Source: Parus major (taxonomy: Eukaryota > Chordata > Aves > Passeriformes > Paridae). Taken from it: a stretch of DNA of 64,000 nucleotides. The DNA is taken from assembly GCF_001522545.3 (NCBI RefSeq), contig NC_031768.1, positions 87,666,431 through 87,730,430 of the forward strand, read 5' to 3'. The notes below the pieces were generated by a model. That model had not been told where the DNA came from and did no database searches. It saw nothing but the letters and a program-made list of their open reading frames with translations. Positions 53,701-61,546 of this stretch are shown here, in pieces. Both the position numbers and the translations under genes were made by a program. The number at the start of each line of letters is the position of its first letter. Position 1 is the first letter of the stretch.

Positions 53701-56700
53701 GAGATTTTTTTTTTACTTGTTTTTTGCCACAATAATAAAATCCTTATGCCCTCAAATATCCCTATTCTAGATCCGTATCAGGATCTTCAGTAGGCAGTGC
53801 TTGACGTCCTGTAACACATTGTTCTTCTCAGGGCTTCTACCTGAATGACACCATTGTATAGAATTCTCTGGACTCACATAAAGCAAAGTGTAGACTGACA
53901 AGTCCCCTTTCTCCTCTCCATCTGATGAGCACTGAAGTTCACTGGTGAAAACATGCTCTCATTCTAGGTGCACAGTCACAGATATCTCAAGTTACCAGTG
54001 TGGGCTCTTTGCTCAGCTGCTGTCCATGGCTGCATCAGGAGCTCTCTTAATTCCCCATGCTTTGGTTCTACTCACGGGCTGGTTCAGCCTGATCCTCAAT
54101 GGCAAACAGATGCACACGTTTGTCTTGGGCATCTCCATGCTTGCAGACCCACTGAATATCAGCACAAACCCTCTGTCCATGCCTGGATCCTGGGCCTCCC
54201 AGTCAGTTTGCCAGCAATCTAAGTACACTGTGATCTTCCACAGCCACCACAACTTTTGGGGATAACATAAATTCCCCCACCATACATAGCAGGTGCCCAG
54301 GCATATGGGTCCTGTGACACGCAGACCCATTGCAGCTGAGGTGCTGGCACCTTCATTAAACTTTGCTCCAGTCCCTCTAGTAGCTGGCATCCAGGCACAT
54401 GGGGCCCTATGGGCTGTGATCTTGCTCTGGTGGTTGATGCTGAGACTTTCACCTGCTCCAGTTGCAGGGGCCCTTTCATCCAAGGCCTGATACCAGTTGC
54501 TGACCCCAGATTCATGTTTCATGGGGCCCGATTTCATGGCCTTTTGAGCTGCTGAGACACCTGCCCACCCACTCTAGCTGCTGGTCCCACAGACACAAGG
54601 GGCTCTCCTGAGGTCTGGCCCAATTCCTGGCCCAAAGGGAGTTGTGCTTGGTTGCTGGCACCTAATCCTTACAGTGTTCAGGTGGGATAGAGAGAATGGT
54701 AAAATAGTTAAGAAAAGGTCTGTTGTTAAGTTTTGCACACTTGTACTTGTCCCTGTCATCAGTTGCAAAGTCTAGGCTGTCTCTCTGCCGGTAGTTTCTT
54801 AATGACCTATTAATTAGTGACTGGAAGCTTTTCTTCTTTCTGATTGTTTCCTTATCCCTGGTCTATCAGGTTTGTGCCACTGTGTGTTTTATTTATTACT
54901 TTCCTGTTATTTGTATTTGCCTTTGAGCTGGAAAGGTCTTTTATCTGATAGCCTTAATGAAGCAGACCCCCTCTCATGTTCCACATACCCTTACAGTGAT
55001 AATTTCATAAATTAATTGGCGGTTTTTGCAGTAAAATATGTGAGGGGGTAAAATGCTTCTCTTTTTAAGATACTTTATTTTATCTTCTTCTATTTTTAAA
55101 AATAGCTGGCTCCTGTTTGACCTATCACTTTCAGCAGTCATGCTCTAAAATTTCAGTTAAGAATACTTCTTCAAATATTCTTAGCAATGTACAAATGTAA
55201 TACAACATAGCATGAAGGAAGTAATAGTTTTTCTTGAGGACCCCAGATTGCTGTATCAAGTGTGGATTCTTTGACATAGGAGACAGTCAGTGTTCGTGGG
55301 CCTGTTGGTACAACTGATAGGCTGTATGGATTTACGAAGCAGAGGCAGTGTGCTTCCACACAAACAGGAAGGATAAAAGAAATATCAAACAATTGTTTTA
55401 TTTTTACCAGGTTAGCTATTCACACTGTGAATTGACTGTAGCTTTTTACTATATGCAATCTGTTTTCTTCTACAGAGCTCTGTGAAAAAGATCTTTCTGG
55501 CTTTCTTTGGATTTCCCGTTGTTATTTCTGTGATGATTTATACCTGTAAAGCGCTAGATTAAAAAAGTAATCCCAAGATCTTTCTTGTTTGAAGGATCCT
55601 TTTCAAAGTGTTTCAAATCCTTGTCATAGGTGTGCAACAAAACTGGTTAAATTTTTGTCTTATTGCAAAAGGCTGTTTTCAAGAAGGAGTTACCAGAAAC
55701 CTAAAGTTGCTGCCCAAGTACTCATTTGGCTTCTATCACTTTGTTGAGCTAAGCAGAGAACTGGTACTGCCAAACATCAGAGCTTTGTCTTTTCACCAGG
55801 TGGTTGTTTGTTTTGAGTTGTTCTTACATGAACAACTTTGCTCTGTTATCTCGCCCGCTGGAAATGTATTATGGCACACAGGCCTATGAAGTTTAGGGGA
55901 TCTTAATGACTTAGTGGCTTACTGACTTAATAGCTGACGGGTTTACTGCCTGGAAAAATAATGGGAAGTATGGCATTCTTTTGCTGTCAGGGTATGATTA
56001 AGTAACTCATTAGATATGGCAGTCATTTGAGTCTGAATATGTTTTGAATTAATTTAAAATAAGACCAGACCACAGCAATAACTGAGGTTTCGAGTGTAAA
56101 GCTGAAAACTGATTTATCAGTTTTGATGTTTGATAAAGTGATATTTCATTGTTTAATGTGTTATTCTAGGTGTGAACATTAACTAACTTGGGGACAAAGA
56201 AGGTATTTCTAATTTTTATTATGACCCTGCCATGTCATTTGTTTTTGCAGACGGTCATAGATGCCCATATCTTCCCAGCTCTTATAAATATTTTGCAAAC
56301 GGCTGAGTTTCGGACAAGGAAGGAAGCTGCTTGGGCAATCACAAATGCAACATCAGGAGGCTCTGCCGAACAGATCAAGTATGAAATAGTTTAAATCTTT
56401 CAATGCAAGAGTGTTGGTGTTTGTGCAAAAAAACAAACTATCAGCCTAGAAACTGAAAATGCTTCCAGTATGCTTTCAGTGCTGTATCTAGAGAGACCGT
56501 GTCCTTGTTATGAATGAGCCTTTCATTCCTTCACGGAGAAATCATGAAAGTATTTCAGCTGTAATACTTAGTTACATAATTGAACCATTTGTCTTATTTG
56601 AAAAAATTTAAATGCAGCTTTTAAACCAACTTCTGAGGGGTGTAAAGTATAACAGTGCAGTAATAGTCTGGAGAGGAATAGCTCAGCCCCTGACTAAATC

Positions 56701-58405
56701 ACGTGCATTGTTTCTCCTGTTTACCTTATACCAGTACATTATGCTTATATGCAGTTTTGTATAAAATTAAAAAAGAGATTTTACAAGCATGTTAAATTAA
56801 TATAATTGCCCTTTATAGAAAATATTTATAAGTTACCATTACAGAAATATAGATTATGGTACAAAAACCAAATTATTATTTCATAACTATATAGAGAGAG
56901 TGAGTCAGAGAAAGGGTTATATAATTATTTTCATTGTTTCAGCAGAATTGACTAGATAGAGACAGTTGTCTGTAATTTTTCTAGTCAAGTTGATACTTTT
57001 TCTGATTGTTTTGATTTGCTTGACGTTCATACTAAGTGCTTAAATGGCTACACAAATCATAATTTTGCAGACAATTTACTGGGTTCCATGTGATGTTTTT
57101 CAGGTATTTAGTAGAATTGGGATGTATCAAACCACTCTGCGACCTCCTTACAGTAATGGACTCAAAGATTGTGCAAGTAGCATTGAATGGGCTGGAGAAC
57201 ATCCTGAGGCTTGGAGAGCAGGAGTCCAAACGCAGCGGCAGTGGCATTAATCCTTACTGCGCTCTTATTGAAGAAGCATATGGTATGAGCAAAACACCTG
57301 GGGAAATCTGGGGATACAGAAATGGTCACACACCCATTGGAGTCTCAGCAGGCCCAATTAATTCTGTTAATTATCTTATCACTGTTACTGAAAATAACCT
57401 GTTCTTTAATAAGTCTCCAGAGTCCTCATCTTCTGCATGATCTTTGTCTGTGTATAGATTGGAGACAGAACATGCAGATCATCTTTTCTTGATTCATACA
57501 GAGTAAAAGATGTTAACGAGAAAACCACTACAATTCCCAGTGGTAGAGATTTACTAGAATGGCTAACATTTGGCTTTCATTATAGCATCATTCCTTGCTG
57601 TATTATTTTTCTTTGTATCTGACTTCAAGGCTTGAGTTTGGCCATGTGCTTAATGCCTGCCCAAAAACTGGTTGCCCAGGTTTAACTGCATTGTATACAT
57701 ATATATTATACAGGTTAGGAAGAGGAGTCACCATCCTTGGAAGTTTGGAACACTTGTCCAGACACATCAGATCTAATCTGGTGTTGGTTAGTACTGCTGG
57801 GATGGGCTGAAGGTTGGACTAGATGATTATCAGAAGTCTATTTCAGCTTACACATAGGTGATTCTGTAGTTACAGTCCTCCTAAAGAAAGCACTGTGAAC
57901 ACACTTTTAGGAAACATGGTCCTAAAAGTCTTTTCAAAAGAAGTCTCTGAGTTAGAGGCTTTGTCCTTACCCATTCAAGCTTGTTAATTTAATTTTTGAG
58001 TAAGAGGGTTAAGGCAAACAGAAAGTACAAAGCACATAACACATTTACAGAGATCTCTGTAGTTCAAACTGTCTTTACTTGGTGCTGGAGAGTACAAGTT
58101 GGATATAGGTCTTGATAGAGGGGTCTGTTCTTTCTGAAGGTGGGGAAGGATCATGGAACAGACTGAAAATTATTGTGGTCATGTCCTTTGACTGAGCTGT
58201 ACTCCTTTTCTCTACAGGCCTGGACAAGATTGAATTCCTGCAGAGCCATGAGAATCAAGAGATTTATCAGAAGGCCTTTGATCTGATTGAGCACTACTTT
58301 GGAACAGAGGATGAAGACAGCAGCATTGCCCCACAAGTGGATATCAATCAGCAACAGTACATCTTCCAGCAGTGTGAGGCTCCCATGGAAGGCTTCCAGC
58401 TTTGA
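22790..58405 (+). CDS. KPNA1: KPNA1, importin subunit alpha-5 (whole spliced CDS, 13 coding exons)
   Basis: Cytosolic and nuclear adaptor that binds classical nuclear localisation signals in cargo and links them to importin beta for passage through the nuclear pore; in mammals this paralogue also imports phosphorylated STAT1. Joining 22790-22918, 23806-23913, 25620-25719, 26275-26369, 29648-29779, 37962-38050, 39330-39429, 39987-40150, 41184-41262, 43454-43579, 56251-56378, 57104-57282 and 58218-58405 gives 1617 nt, 538 residues plus TGA, equal to the mammalian KPNA1 length. All introns are GT-AG and no frame break was found. Domains: IBB about 1-65 with basic clusters RRRR and FKRR; armadillo repeats about 80-500 with NLS-binding W...N pairs at W149/N153, W191/N195, W234/N238, W360/N364 and W402/N406; acidic tail about 503-512. 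The start MTTSGKENF and end EGFQL match KPNA1 rather than KPNA5 or KPNA6 as I remember them. Exon positions and phases are seen directly; paralogue assignment rests on remembered family sequence. Confidence 0.97.
23459..23515. repeat. (ATA/AT)n simple repeat
   Basis: AATAATAATAAT, then ATTATTATTATAATTATAAT and TATATTATATAT, partly self-complementary, within intron 2. Confidence 0.9.
23707..23778. repeat. (TA)n microsatellite adjacent to exon 3 acceptor
   Basis: About 70 bases of TA repeats broken by TTAAATA and a short A run, ending about 27 bases before the exon 3 acceptor AG. Likely length-polymorphic and able to form cruciforms. Confidence 0.95.
23806..23913 (+). CDS. KPNA1: KPNA1 exon 3, second half of IBB domain and acidic linker
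   Basis: Begins after CTCTTTAG and encodes residues 44-79: LFKRRNVAT, an acidic stretch EEEAEEEV, then [18 protein letters not shown], ending TCT|GTAAGT in phase 0. The FKRRN cluster is the second basic IBB patch. The last residues (TS, continued by SA in exon 4) differ from the mammalian linker, a known variable position between IBB and the first armadillo repeat. A long TA microsatellite ends only 27 bases before the acceptor AG. Confidence 0.96.
23914..25619 (+). other. KPNA1: KPNA1 intron 3
   Basis: 1.7 kb of AT-rich DNA. No repeat family, RNA gene or coding frame recognised. Confidence 0.8.
25620..25719 (+). CDS. KPNA1: KPNA1 exon 4, start of armadillo domain
   Basis: Acceptor AAACCATAG|AGT; residues 80-112 plus the first base of codon 113. 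Encodes [20 protein letters not shown] and on to [10 protein letters not shown], the first armadillo repeat helices. Donor AAAG|GTAAGG, phase 1. The phase is completed by AA at the start of exon 5 to give glutamate. Confidence 0.96.
25720..26274 (+). other. KPNA1: KPNA1 intron 4
   Basis: 555 bases; nothing recognised beyond the splice signals. Confidence 0.85.
26275..26369 (+). CDS. KPNA1: KPNA1 exon 5, armadillo repeats 1-2
   Basis: Acceptor TTTTAAACAG|AACC; finishes codon 113 and encodes residues to 144: [19 protein letters not shown], then [11 protein letters not shown], ending CAG|GTATGA in phase 0. The glutamine in ISTQGVV replaces proline of the mammalian sequence as I recall it. Confidence 0.96.
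26370..29647 (+). other. KPNA1: KPNA1 intron 5
   Basis: 3.3 kb AT-rich. A poly(T) run of about 16 bases near 27078 is the only simple repeat of note. No nested gene recognised; an antisense open frame spanning exon 6 (29303-29716) is a shadow of the coding exon plus intron. Confidence 0.8.
29648..29779 (+). CDS. KPNA1: KPNA1 exon 6, armadillo repeat 2 and start of major NLS site
   Basis: Acceptor GTTTTCCAG|TTT; residues 145-188, phase 0 at both ends (132 nt). Contains W149 and N153 in [13 protein letters not shown], the first W...N pair of the major NLS-binding groove, then [22 protein letters not shown]. Residue 147 is alanine where I recall serine in mammals. Confidence 0.97.
29780..37961 (+). 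other. KPNA1: KPNA1 intron 6
   Basis: 8.2 kb containing the 309-base assembly gap. Mostly AT-rich single-copy-looking DNA with T-rich runs near 29850-29915. A frame at 33924-34226 is the longest without Ns and shows no recognisable domain. No mobile element confidently identified. Confidence 0.8.
31696..32004. other. Assembly gap (N run, 309 bases)
   Basis: Only N between GTGAATT and TTGGTTG. Any reading frame across it is meaningless. The flanks are intronic and no KPNA1 exon is missing from the assembled CDS, so the gap does not hide coding sequence of this gene. Confidence 1.
37962..38050 (+). CDS. KPNA1: KPNA1 exon 7, armadillo repeat 3
   Basis: Acceptor GTCATTGCAG|GCA; residues 189-217 and two bases of codon 218 (89 nt), donor TTGCA|GTAAGT, phase 2. 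Encodes [15 protein letters not shown] and [12 protein letters not shown], with W191 and N195 as the second W...N pair of the major NLS site. It follows intron 6, which holds the assembly gap. Confidence 0.97.
38051..39329 (+). other. KPNA1: KPNA1 intron 7
   Basis: 1.28 kb, of which about 400-450 bases is an antisense CR1. It also holds a short ATA repeat (about 38126-38146). Confidence 0.85.
38298..38735 (-). mobile_element. CR1 LINE 3' fragment, antisense
   Basis: Starts with AGAGTCACAGAATAATTTAA, the reverse complement of a CR1 3' end, followed by GGTCATCTAGTTAAAGCC. Further in it shows TCTTGTCCTGTCACTGTG and AAGGCTGAACAAATCCAGGT, which are landmark segments of antisense CR1 3' regions. 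Considerably diverged from the consensus, so an old insertion. The inner boundary is approximate. Confidence 0.8.
39330..39429 (+). CDS. KPNA1: KPNA1 exon 8, armadillo repeat 4
   Basis: Acceptor GTTTGTTTTAG|ATTG; the first base completes codon 218 (CA+A, Q). Residues to 251: [20 protein letters not shown], then [13 protein letters not shown], donor AAG|GTAACA, phase 0. W234 and N238 are the third W...N pair of the major groove. Confidence 0.96.
39430..39986 (+). other. KPNA1: KPNA1 intron 8
   Basis: 557 bases; nothing recognised beyond the splice signals. Confidence 0.85.
39987..40150 (+). CDS. KPNA1: KPNA1 exon 9, armadillo repeats 5-6
   Basis: Acceptor TCTTACAG|GTT; residues 252-305 plus two bases of codon 306, donor GAT|GTAAGA, phase 2 (164 nt). 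Encodes [32 protein letters not shown] and [19 protein letters not shown]276 is followed by Y280 in place of asparagine, the normal break in the ladder between the major and minor NLS sites. Confidence 0.97.
40151..41183 (+). other. KPNA1: KPNA1 intron 9
   Basis: 1.03 kb AT-rich; no repeat or gene recognised. Confidence 0.85.
41184..41262 (+). CDS. KPNA1: KPNA1 exon 10, armadillo repeat 6
   Basis: Acceptor CAATTTTAG|GCAC; completes Met306 and runs to residue 332: [16 protein letters not shown], then [10 protein letters not shown], donor CCAG|GTATGG, phase 0 (79 nt). Residues VGNIVTG sit where other repeats have a W...N pair. Confidence 0.97.
41263..43453 (+). other. KPNA1: KPNA1 intron 10
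   Basis: 2.2 kb. T/G-rich low-complexity stretch at 43265-43325 (TTTTGTTTTTGG- and GTTGGGGTTTTTTG-like), shortly before exon 11. No gene recognised. Confidence 0.8.
43454..43579 (+). CDS. KPNA1: KPNA1 exon 11, armadillo repeat 7, start of minor NLS site
   Basis: Acceptor TGTATTCAG|GTA; 126 nt, residues 333-374, phase 0 at both ends. Encodes [20 protein letters not shown], then [20 protein letters not shown], donor CAG|GTAACC. W360 and N364 form the first W...N pair of the minor NLS-binding groove. It is followed by the longest intron of the coding region. Confidence 0.97.
44501..45503 (-). mobile_element. Avian ERVL-type solo LTR, antisense
   Basis: On the minus strand it begins TGTATTGGGTTTGCATGGCA and AGGTTTTGGCAG, the hallmark start of a common bird ERVL LTR, and ends CCAGGCCAAACCACA, so it has TG...CA termini. 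Inside are repeated blocks of the type CTCCAGTGTGGGC, CCATGGGGCCACAGGTCC and GGGCTGCAGGTGGATCTC, familiar from this family. Length about 1.0 kb. Flanks AGGGA and AAGAA may be a decayed 5-bp target duplication. No internal retroviral genes are adjacent, so this is a solo LTR. Confidence 0.8.
45564..45692 (-). mobile_element. CR1 LINE 3' fragment, antisense
   Basis: Begins TATAGAATCATGCAGG, then AAAATCATCTAGTTCCAGTA, and ends GCCCATAGCCCCATCCAACC plus TGGCCCTGAA. This is a typical antisense CR1 3' end, strongly 5'-truncated. It lies only about 60 bases from the ERVL LTR. Confidence 0.85.
51824..51868. repeat. A/C-rich low-complexity tract, shorter
   Basis: AAAAAAACCACCCCAAACC followed by AAAACAACATAAACACCCC and AAACCAAAC, the same composition as the tract at 52460-52546. 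Confidence 0.8.
52261..52299. repeat. Perfect 18-bp inverted repeat with 3-base loop
   Basis: GTTTGAAAGCTATGCTCA (52261-52278), loop TCT, then its exact reverse complement TGAGCATAGCTTTCAAAC (52282-52299). No mismatch in 18 pairs. The stem is not extended by the flanks. Confidence 0.98.
52460..52546. repeat. A/C-rich low-complexity tract
   Basis: Mixed A runs and CCC/CCCC blocks such as CCAAAACCCCACAAAAAACC. On the minus strand this is T4-6G3-4 DNA with at least four G runs, so it can form G-quadruplexes. A similar shorter tract lies at 51824-51868. Confidence 0.85.
53284..53335. repeat. Tandem 27-bp duplication in intron 11
   Basis: An identical 25-base unit beginning AGAGTAATTTTACTCACTG occurs at 53284-53308 and 53311-53335, period 27. 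Each unit also contains the small inverted repeat GAGTAA/TTACTC. Confidence 0.95.
53950..54690 (-). mobile_element. Probable LTR-like interspersed repeat (boundaries uncertain)
   Basis: A GC-richer island of about 740 bases in an AT-rich intron with recurring phrases such as TGCTGGCACC, GCTGGCATCCAGGCACATGG and GGTGCCCAGGCATATGGG. Long open frames occur on both strands (up to 174 codons on the minus strand) but none resembles a known protein. Composition and repetitiveness resemble avian LTRs; I cannot name the family and the orientation is a guess. Confidence 0.4.
56251..56378 (+). CDS. KPNA1: KPNA1 exon 12, armadillo repeat 8
   Basis: Acceptor TTGTTTTTGCAG|ACG; residues 375-416 and two bases of codon 417, donor ATCAA|GTATGA, phase 2 (128 nt). 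Encodes [20 protein letters not shown], then [20 protein letters not shown], with W402 and N406 of the minor NLS groove. Repeats 8-10 are the region known in mammals to bind phosphorylated STAT1. Confidence 0.97.
56379..57103 (+). other. KPNA1: KPNA1 intron 12
   Basis: 725 bases AT-rich; nothing recognised beyond the splice signals. Confidence 0.85.
57104..57282 (+). CDS. KPNA1: KPNA1 exon 13, armadillo repeats 9-10
   Basis: Acceptor GATGTTTTTCAG|GTAT; completes K417 and runs to residue 476 plus one base, donor TATG|GTATGA, phase 1 (179 nt). Encodes [40 protein letters not shown], then [18 protein letters not shown]. The KRSGSG loop is a variable position compared with mammals. Confidence 0.97.
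57283..58217 (+). other. KPNA1: KPNA1 intron 13
   Basis: 935 bases. Contains a sense CR1 fragment (57716-57872). A reading frame running from exon 13 into the intron (to 57440) would end in a C-terminally altered protein if the intron were retained. Confidence 0.85.
57716..57872 (+). mobile_element. CR1 LINE 3' fragment, sense
   Basis: Contains GAGGAGTCACCATCCTTGGA, then GTTGGACTAGATGATTATCA, and ends TAGGTGATTCTGTAG, the usual CR1 3' end layout. Diverged and strongly 5'-truncated. Confidence 0.8.
58218..58405 (+). CDS. KPNA1: KPNA1 exon 14, C-terminal coding part and stop
   Basis: Acceptor CTCTACAG|GC; completes G477 and runs to TGA at 58403-58405, residues 477-538. Encodes [20 protein letters not shown], then [20 protein letters not shown] and the conserved end [12 protein letters not shown]. 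The acidic GTEDED patch lies in the region that binds the export factor CAS/CSE1L in the family. Confidence 0.97.
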
Positions 58406-60218
58406 GGTGCCCCTGTGCTGTGTGCTCCTCTACCTAGCCAATCCTGTTGTCGAGCCACAAGCCACCCGTGGAGTGATTCTCTCAATGTTTTCCATAACCC
58501 TGTTTGCGCTCATTCGCTTGCCTTGTGCACATGCTCTTACATACGTCTGGAAAACTTTTGGCTCTCCGTGGCAGGATGCCCCCTCCTTGGCAAGGGGTCG
58601 CCAGAATCACCCTTCTCCTCTAGGTTCTGAATCTCTCCACTATCATCTTCGTGGAGTTGAGGCACCTTTCTATACTTTGAGATATTCCCTGTTCCTATTA
58701 CAGGAAAGTAATCCCTCCTCCACTTGGCCCACCCACTCCTGGCATCCCAAGTGAAGGCTGCCTTTCTCTTGTATTTGCTGCAGAGTGTGCCTGCAGTCCA
58801 GGGAGACATTCAGCCTTTCTGAGAACGTAGCTGAATTCATCCCTCATGTTCTCCCCTGGATGCCTCTTTGGATGGCTGCGAGAGATGCGTTAAACCTTCA
58901 CATGCAATCTATCTACCTTGCTGTATGTGCCAGCTGGGGTTATTGGCATGAGGAACATGTTACAAACAATGGAGTAAGTTCTCTATCCCCTGCAACAACA
59001 GCTGCAATGGACATGTTTTGTGGTTCTTAGGAATACTGAACACATCTGGCCCCATCCCGTCTCAACACTGAGCTCCCAAGTTGGATTGCAGACCACTGTG
59101 GAGATTTGTATACCTTCCCAATATTTTCCTCTCCATCCACAAAAACAGAACCTGTGAATAGGTCACTCTTAACACCTCCCCAGAAATGACTTTCTAAAAC
59201 AGCTTCTAGAATGGAGAAACTGCCCCCACTTCTGCTTGCCAGCACAGTATGATCCAACTGGGCCTTCCTTAAAAATCAAGCCCTTTCTGGCTCCATGCTC
59301 CAGAGTCTGGTCCCTGGTATTCTGGTTATGGCTGAAAAATTCCTGTCTGCCTCTTTACATTTTTACACAGCGTGACTTGAACAGATTTGTCTTCTGAAAA
59401 GTTAACTTCTGAATACAGAAATCTTAATTTGTAAAACTTGGCACAAGGAGTGTTAAATCTCCTTTTCATTTTCACGAGACAAGAGCTTCCTCTCCAGCTC
59501 ACCTGATGGAATATAGTCCTCCTGGTCAAGGCCCTTATTTAACTAAAATGACACTACATTTGCAGATTAGTACTATTACATCTGGATCCACCTGGCCCTC
59601 TCATTTCACTTCTCCCTTTCGCTGTTTATGAGACTTCAGATGAATTAGCATGGAACGCATGGTTCCTCCAGGTGACATCTGTAAGGCATCGTTGACTGCA
59701 TGGCAGCTGCTGCACGCAGCTGGAGACTGCCCTTCTGCTAGCAGCATGTTCTTGGCTCTGCAACCTGCTTGGATCACAGACCTCTGATGCAAAGGCCAGC
59801 CACTCCTCACTGAGTTCAGCTGACATTGACACCAAGCTTTTCACACAAAGATGGGGAGATGCCACCTGATTGAAAGTGGCAGTTCCATTTTGGAGAACGC
59901 AATGGATTCCCTAGGCCGTCCGCTCCCCCCCTGCATCGGGCTATGTTCTTTCAAGCCATTTTGGATGCTTGGAACACACATTTGTCCAGTGTAAACATTT
60001 CAAAATCGCCACTGGCTACTGCAGCGTCATGTACCTGTGGTAAATGTTTGTGGCAGAACTGTCTTCAAGATCCTCGTGACTCCTCTCAGTGATAAGCCAC
60101 TGCAAAAGCAAAACCAGCCCATTGGATACAGAGTTATAAAAACACATAAGTAACTTGTCATACTGCTGAAAGAAGCTAGGCAAAGGCTGGAACATCAGCT
60201 CTGTGTGACCATTATTTA

Positions 60219-60224
60219 AATAAA
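60219..60224 (+). terminator. KPNA1: Candidate proximal poly(A) signal of KPNA1
   Basis: AATAAA followed within 5-20 bases by GTCTTCTGTCTCTCCTTC, a suitable downstream T/GT-rich element. It would give a 3' UTR of about 1.83 kb. Confidence 0.4.
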
Positions 60225-60699
60225 GTCTTCTGTCTCTCCTTCAGGATGGAGACTCTGACCTGTGTGGCCACTGCAGAAGCCACCTGCTGCCTCCCTAGCT
60301 AAGCCAGTTGGCCTCCACTTTCCCTCTCCCAGTTATTTTCTCTAGTGCTGCTTTGTGCTGAAGGAACATTTAGTTTACTGCACTTGATCTGTAAATGGAC
60401 TTCAATTCTTTGTAATTTTAGGGGGTTAAATTTGGTGGTTAATTTAAAAAAGCAAAAAAACCCCTCAATGTTGCCTTTACATCACATATAAATAACTGTG
60501 TTTCTCTTTTCTTGAAGGGTGATAGAAGCACTGATTAGTAGCAAAATCTTGTTTTAGCTTTTGGATTTTTTTGTGCTGGATTTTTTTACGTGTAAATTTC
60601 CAATAACATGTCATTTCTATAAGATTTGTTTAAAACCATGTACCTCTTATTGGATGGTATAAAAATGCTACATATTTTGTAAACAAATCTGAGCAAAGT

Positions 60700-60860
60700 G
60701 TGTGTGCATATATTCTGTATATTCATATATGTATATTCTGTGTATATATACACTAGCGTGTATATATACATATATACACACACACATATATATACACACA
60801 TGCATAAAGTGTGTGTGTATATATACATATACATACCTATATCTCTATATATATAAGTGT
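60700..60860. repeat. (TG)n/(TA)n microsatellite in KPNA1 3' UTR
   Basis: About 160 bases of alternating purine-pyrimidine sequence mixing GTGTGT, ATATAT and ACACAC blocks. It produces overlapping tyrosine- and isoleucine-rich open frames on both strands that are not genes. Because it contains both TG and CA runs it can form hairpins in RNA. Confidence 0.9.
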
Positions 60861-61540
60861 TTTCTCTTCCAGGCTAGTGAAAACAATGTGGTGCATTGGC
60901 GTTTCCCTCCCCTGCCCCCCCAAGAAAGTAATGACAATTGCCTCTAAATGAGTGAATTAAAAAAGAGTCCATTTAAGCTGACTGGTGTGCCTTCCTGTGT
61001 AAGGAACCTGGCCAGTATTTGTTACTTTTGCCGTGGATATGTGAATTCAGAGCAGATAAGTATAAATCTTTAAACTTGGTATGTTTGTTTGAAGTGACAG
61101 GCCTGGTTGATGCAGGTAATATTGTTGTCCTAAATACTTAGACTGTGTAAGGCATTTGACTGGTACTGCATAATATTTTGAGTGAAACCACACCAATACA
61201 AGAATCAACATGGCACACATTAAATGGATTAAAATGTGGCTAACTCATAGGTCTCAATGTAATTTCAAACGGTGCTTAATTGAGTGTATTTCCATCAGGA
61301 TCTTCCAGCAACCAGTTCTTGGCGTTGCTTTACTTAGCCTTATTAATAGGTTGAAAAGAAACAAAATCTACTTCCAACAAAAGCTGCAAATTAAATGGGT
61401 ACAGAAGGGAGATAAAACTTGTGAATTATAAAAGGAAAAGCTCACTGATACAAACTGATCAGAATTACTTGGCAAGCCAAGGGCAAGTAAACCACTTGCA
61501 TTTTAACAGAGCCAAACACGTAGTGTAACGTTACCCATCT

Positions 61541-61546
61541 AATAAA
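61541..61546 (+). terminator. KPNA1: Candidate distal poly(A) signal
   Basis: AATAAA within TCTAATAAATAACATTCC. The downstream T/G-rich element is weaker than at the proximal site. Confidence 0.25.

Larger units (their letters stand above)
43580..56250 (+). other. KPNA1: KPNA1 intron 11
   Basis: 12.7 kb, the longest intron inside the coding region and the most repeat-rich: an ERVL-type LTR, a CR1 fragment, an LTR-like GC-rich repeat, an A/C-rich tract, a perfect hairpin and a 27-bp tandem duplication. No nested gene recognised. Confidence 0.8.

Noticed and set aside
54013..54537. 174-codon antisense frame in intron 11
   Set aside because: Lies in the GC-rich repeat-like island; composition rich in W, G, M without domain signature; better explained as repeat DNA.
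22790..58405. Assignment to KPNA5 or KPNA6 instead of KPNA1
   Set aside because: The N-terminus [20 protein letters not shown] and the end [12 protein letters not shown] fit KPNA1, and the length of 538 matches KPNA1.
60586..60947. Tyr/Ile/Cys-rich frames on both strands
   Set aside because: Direct translation of the TG/TA microsatellite.
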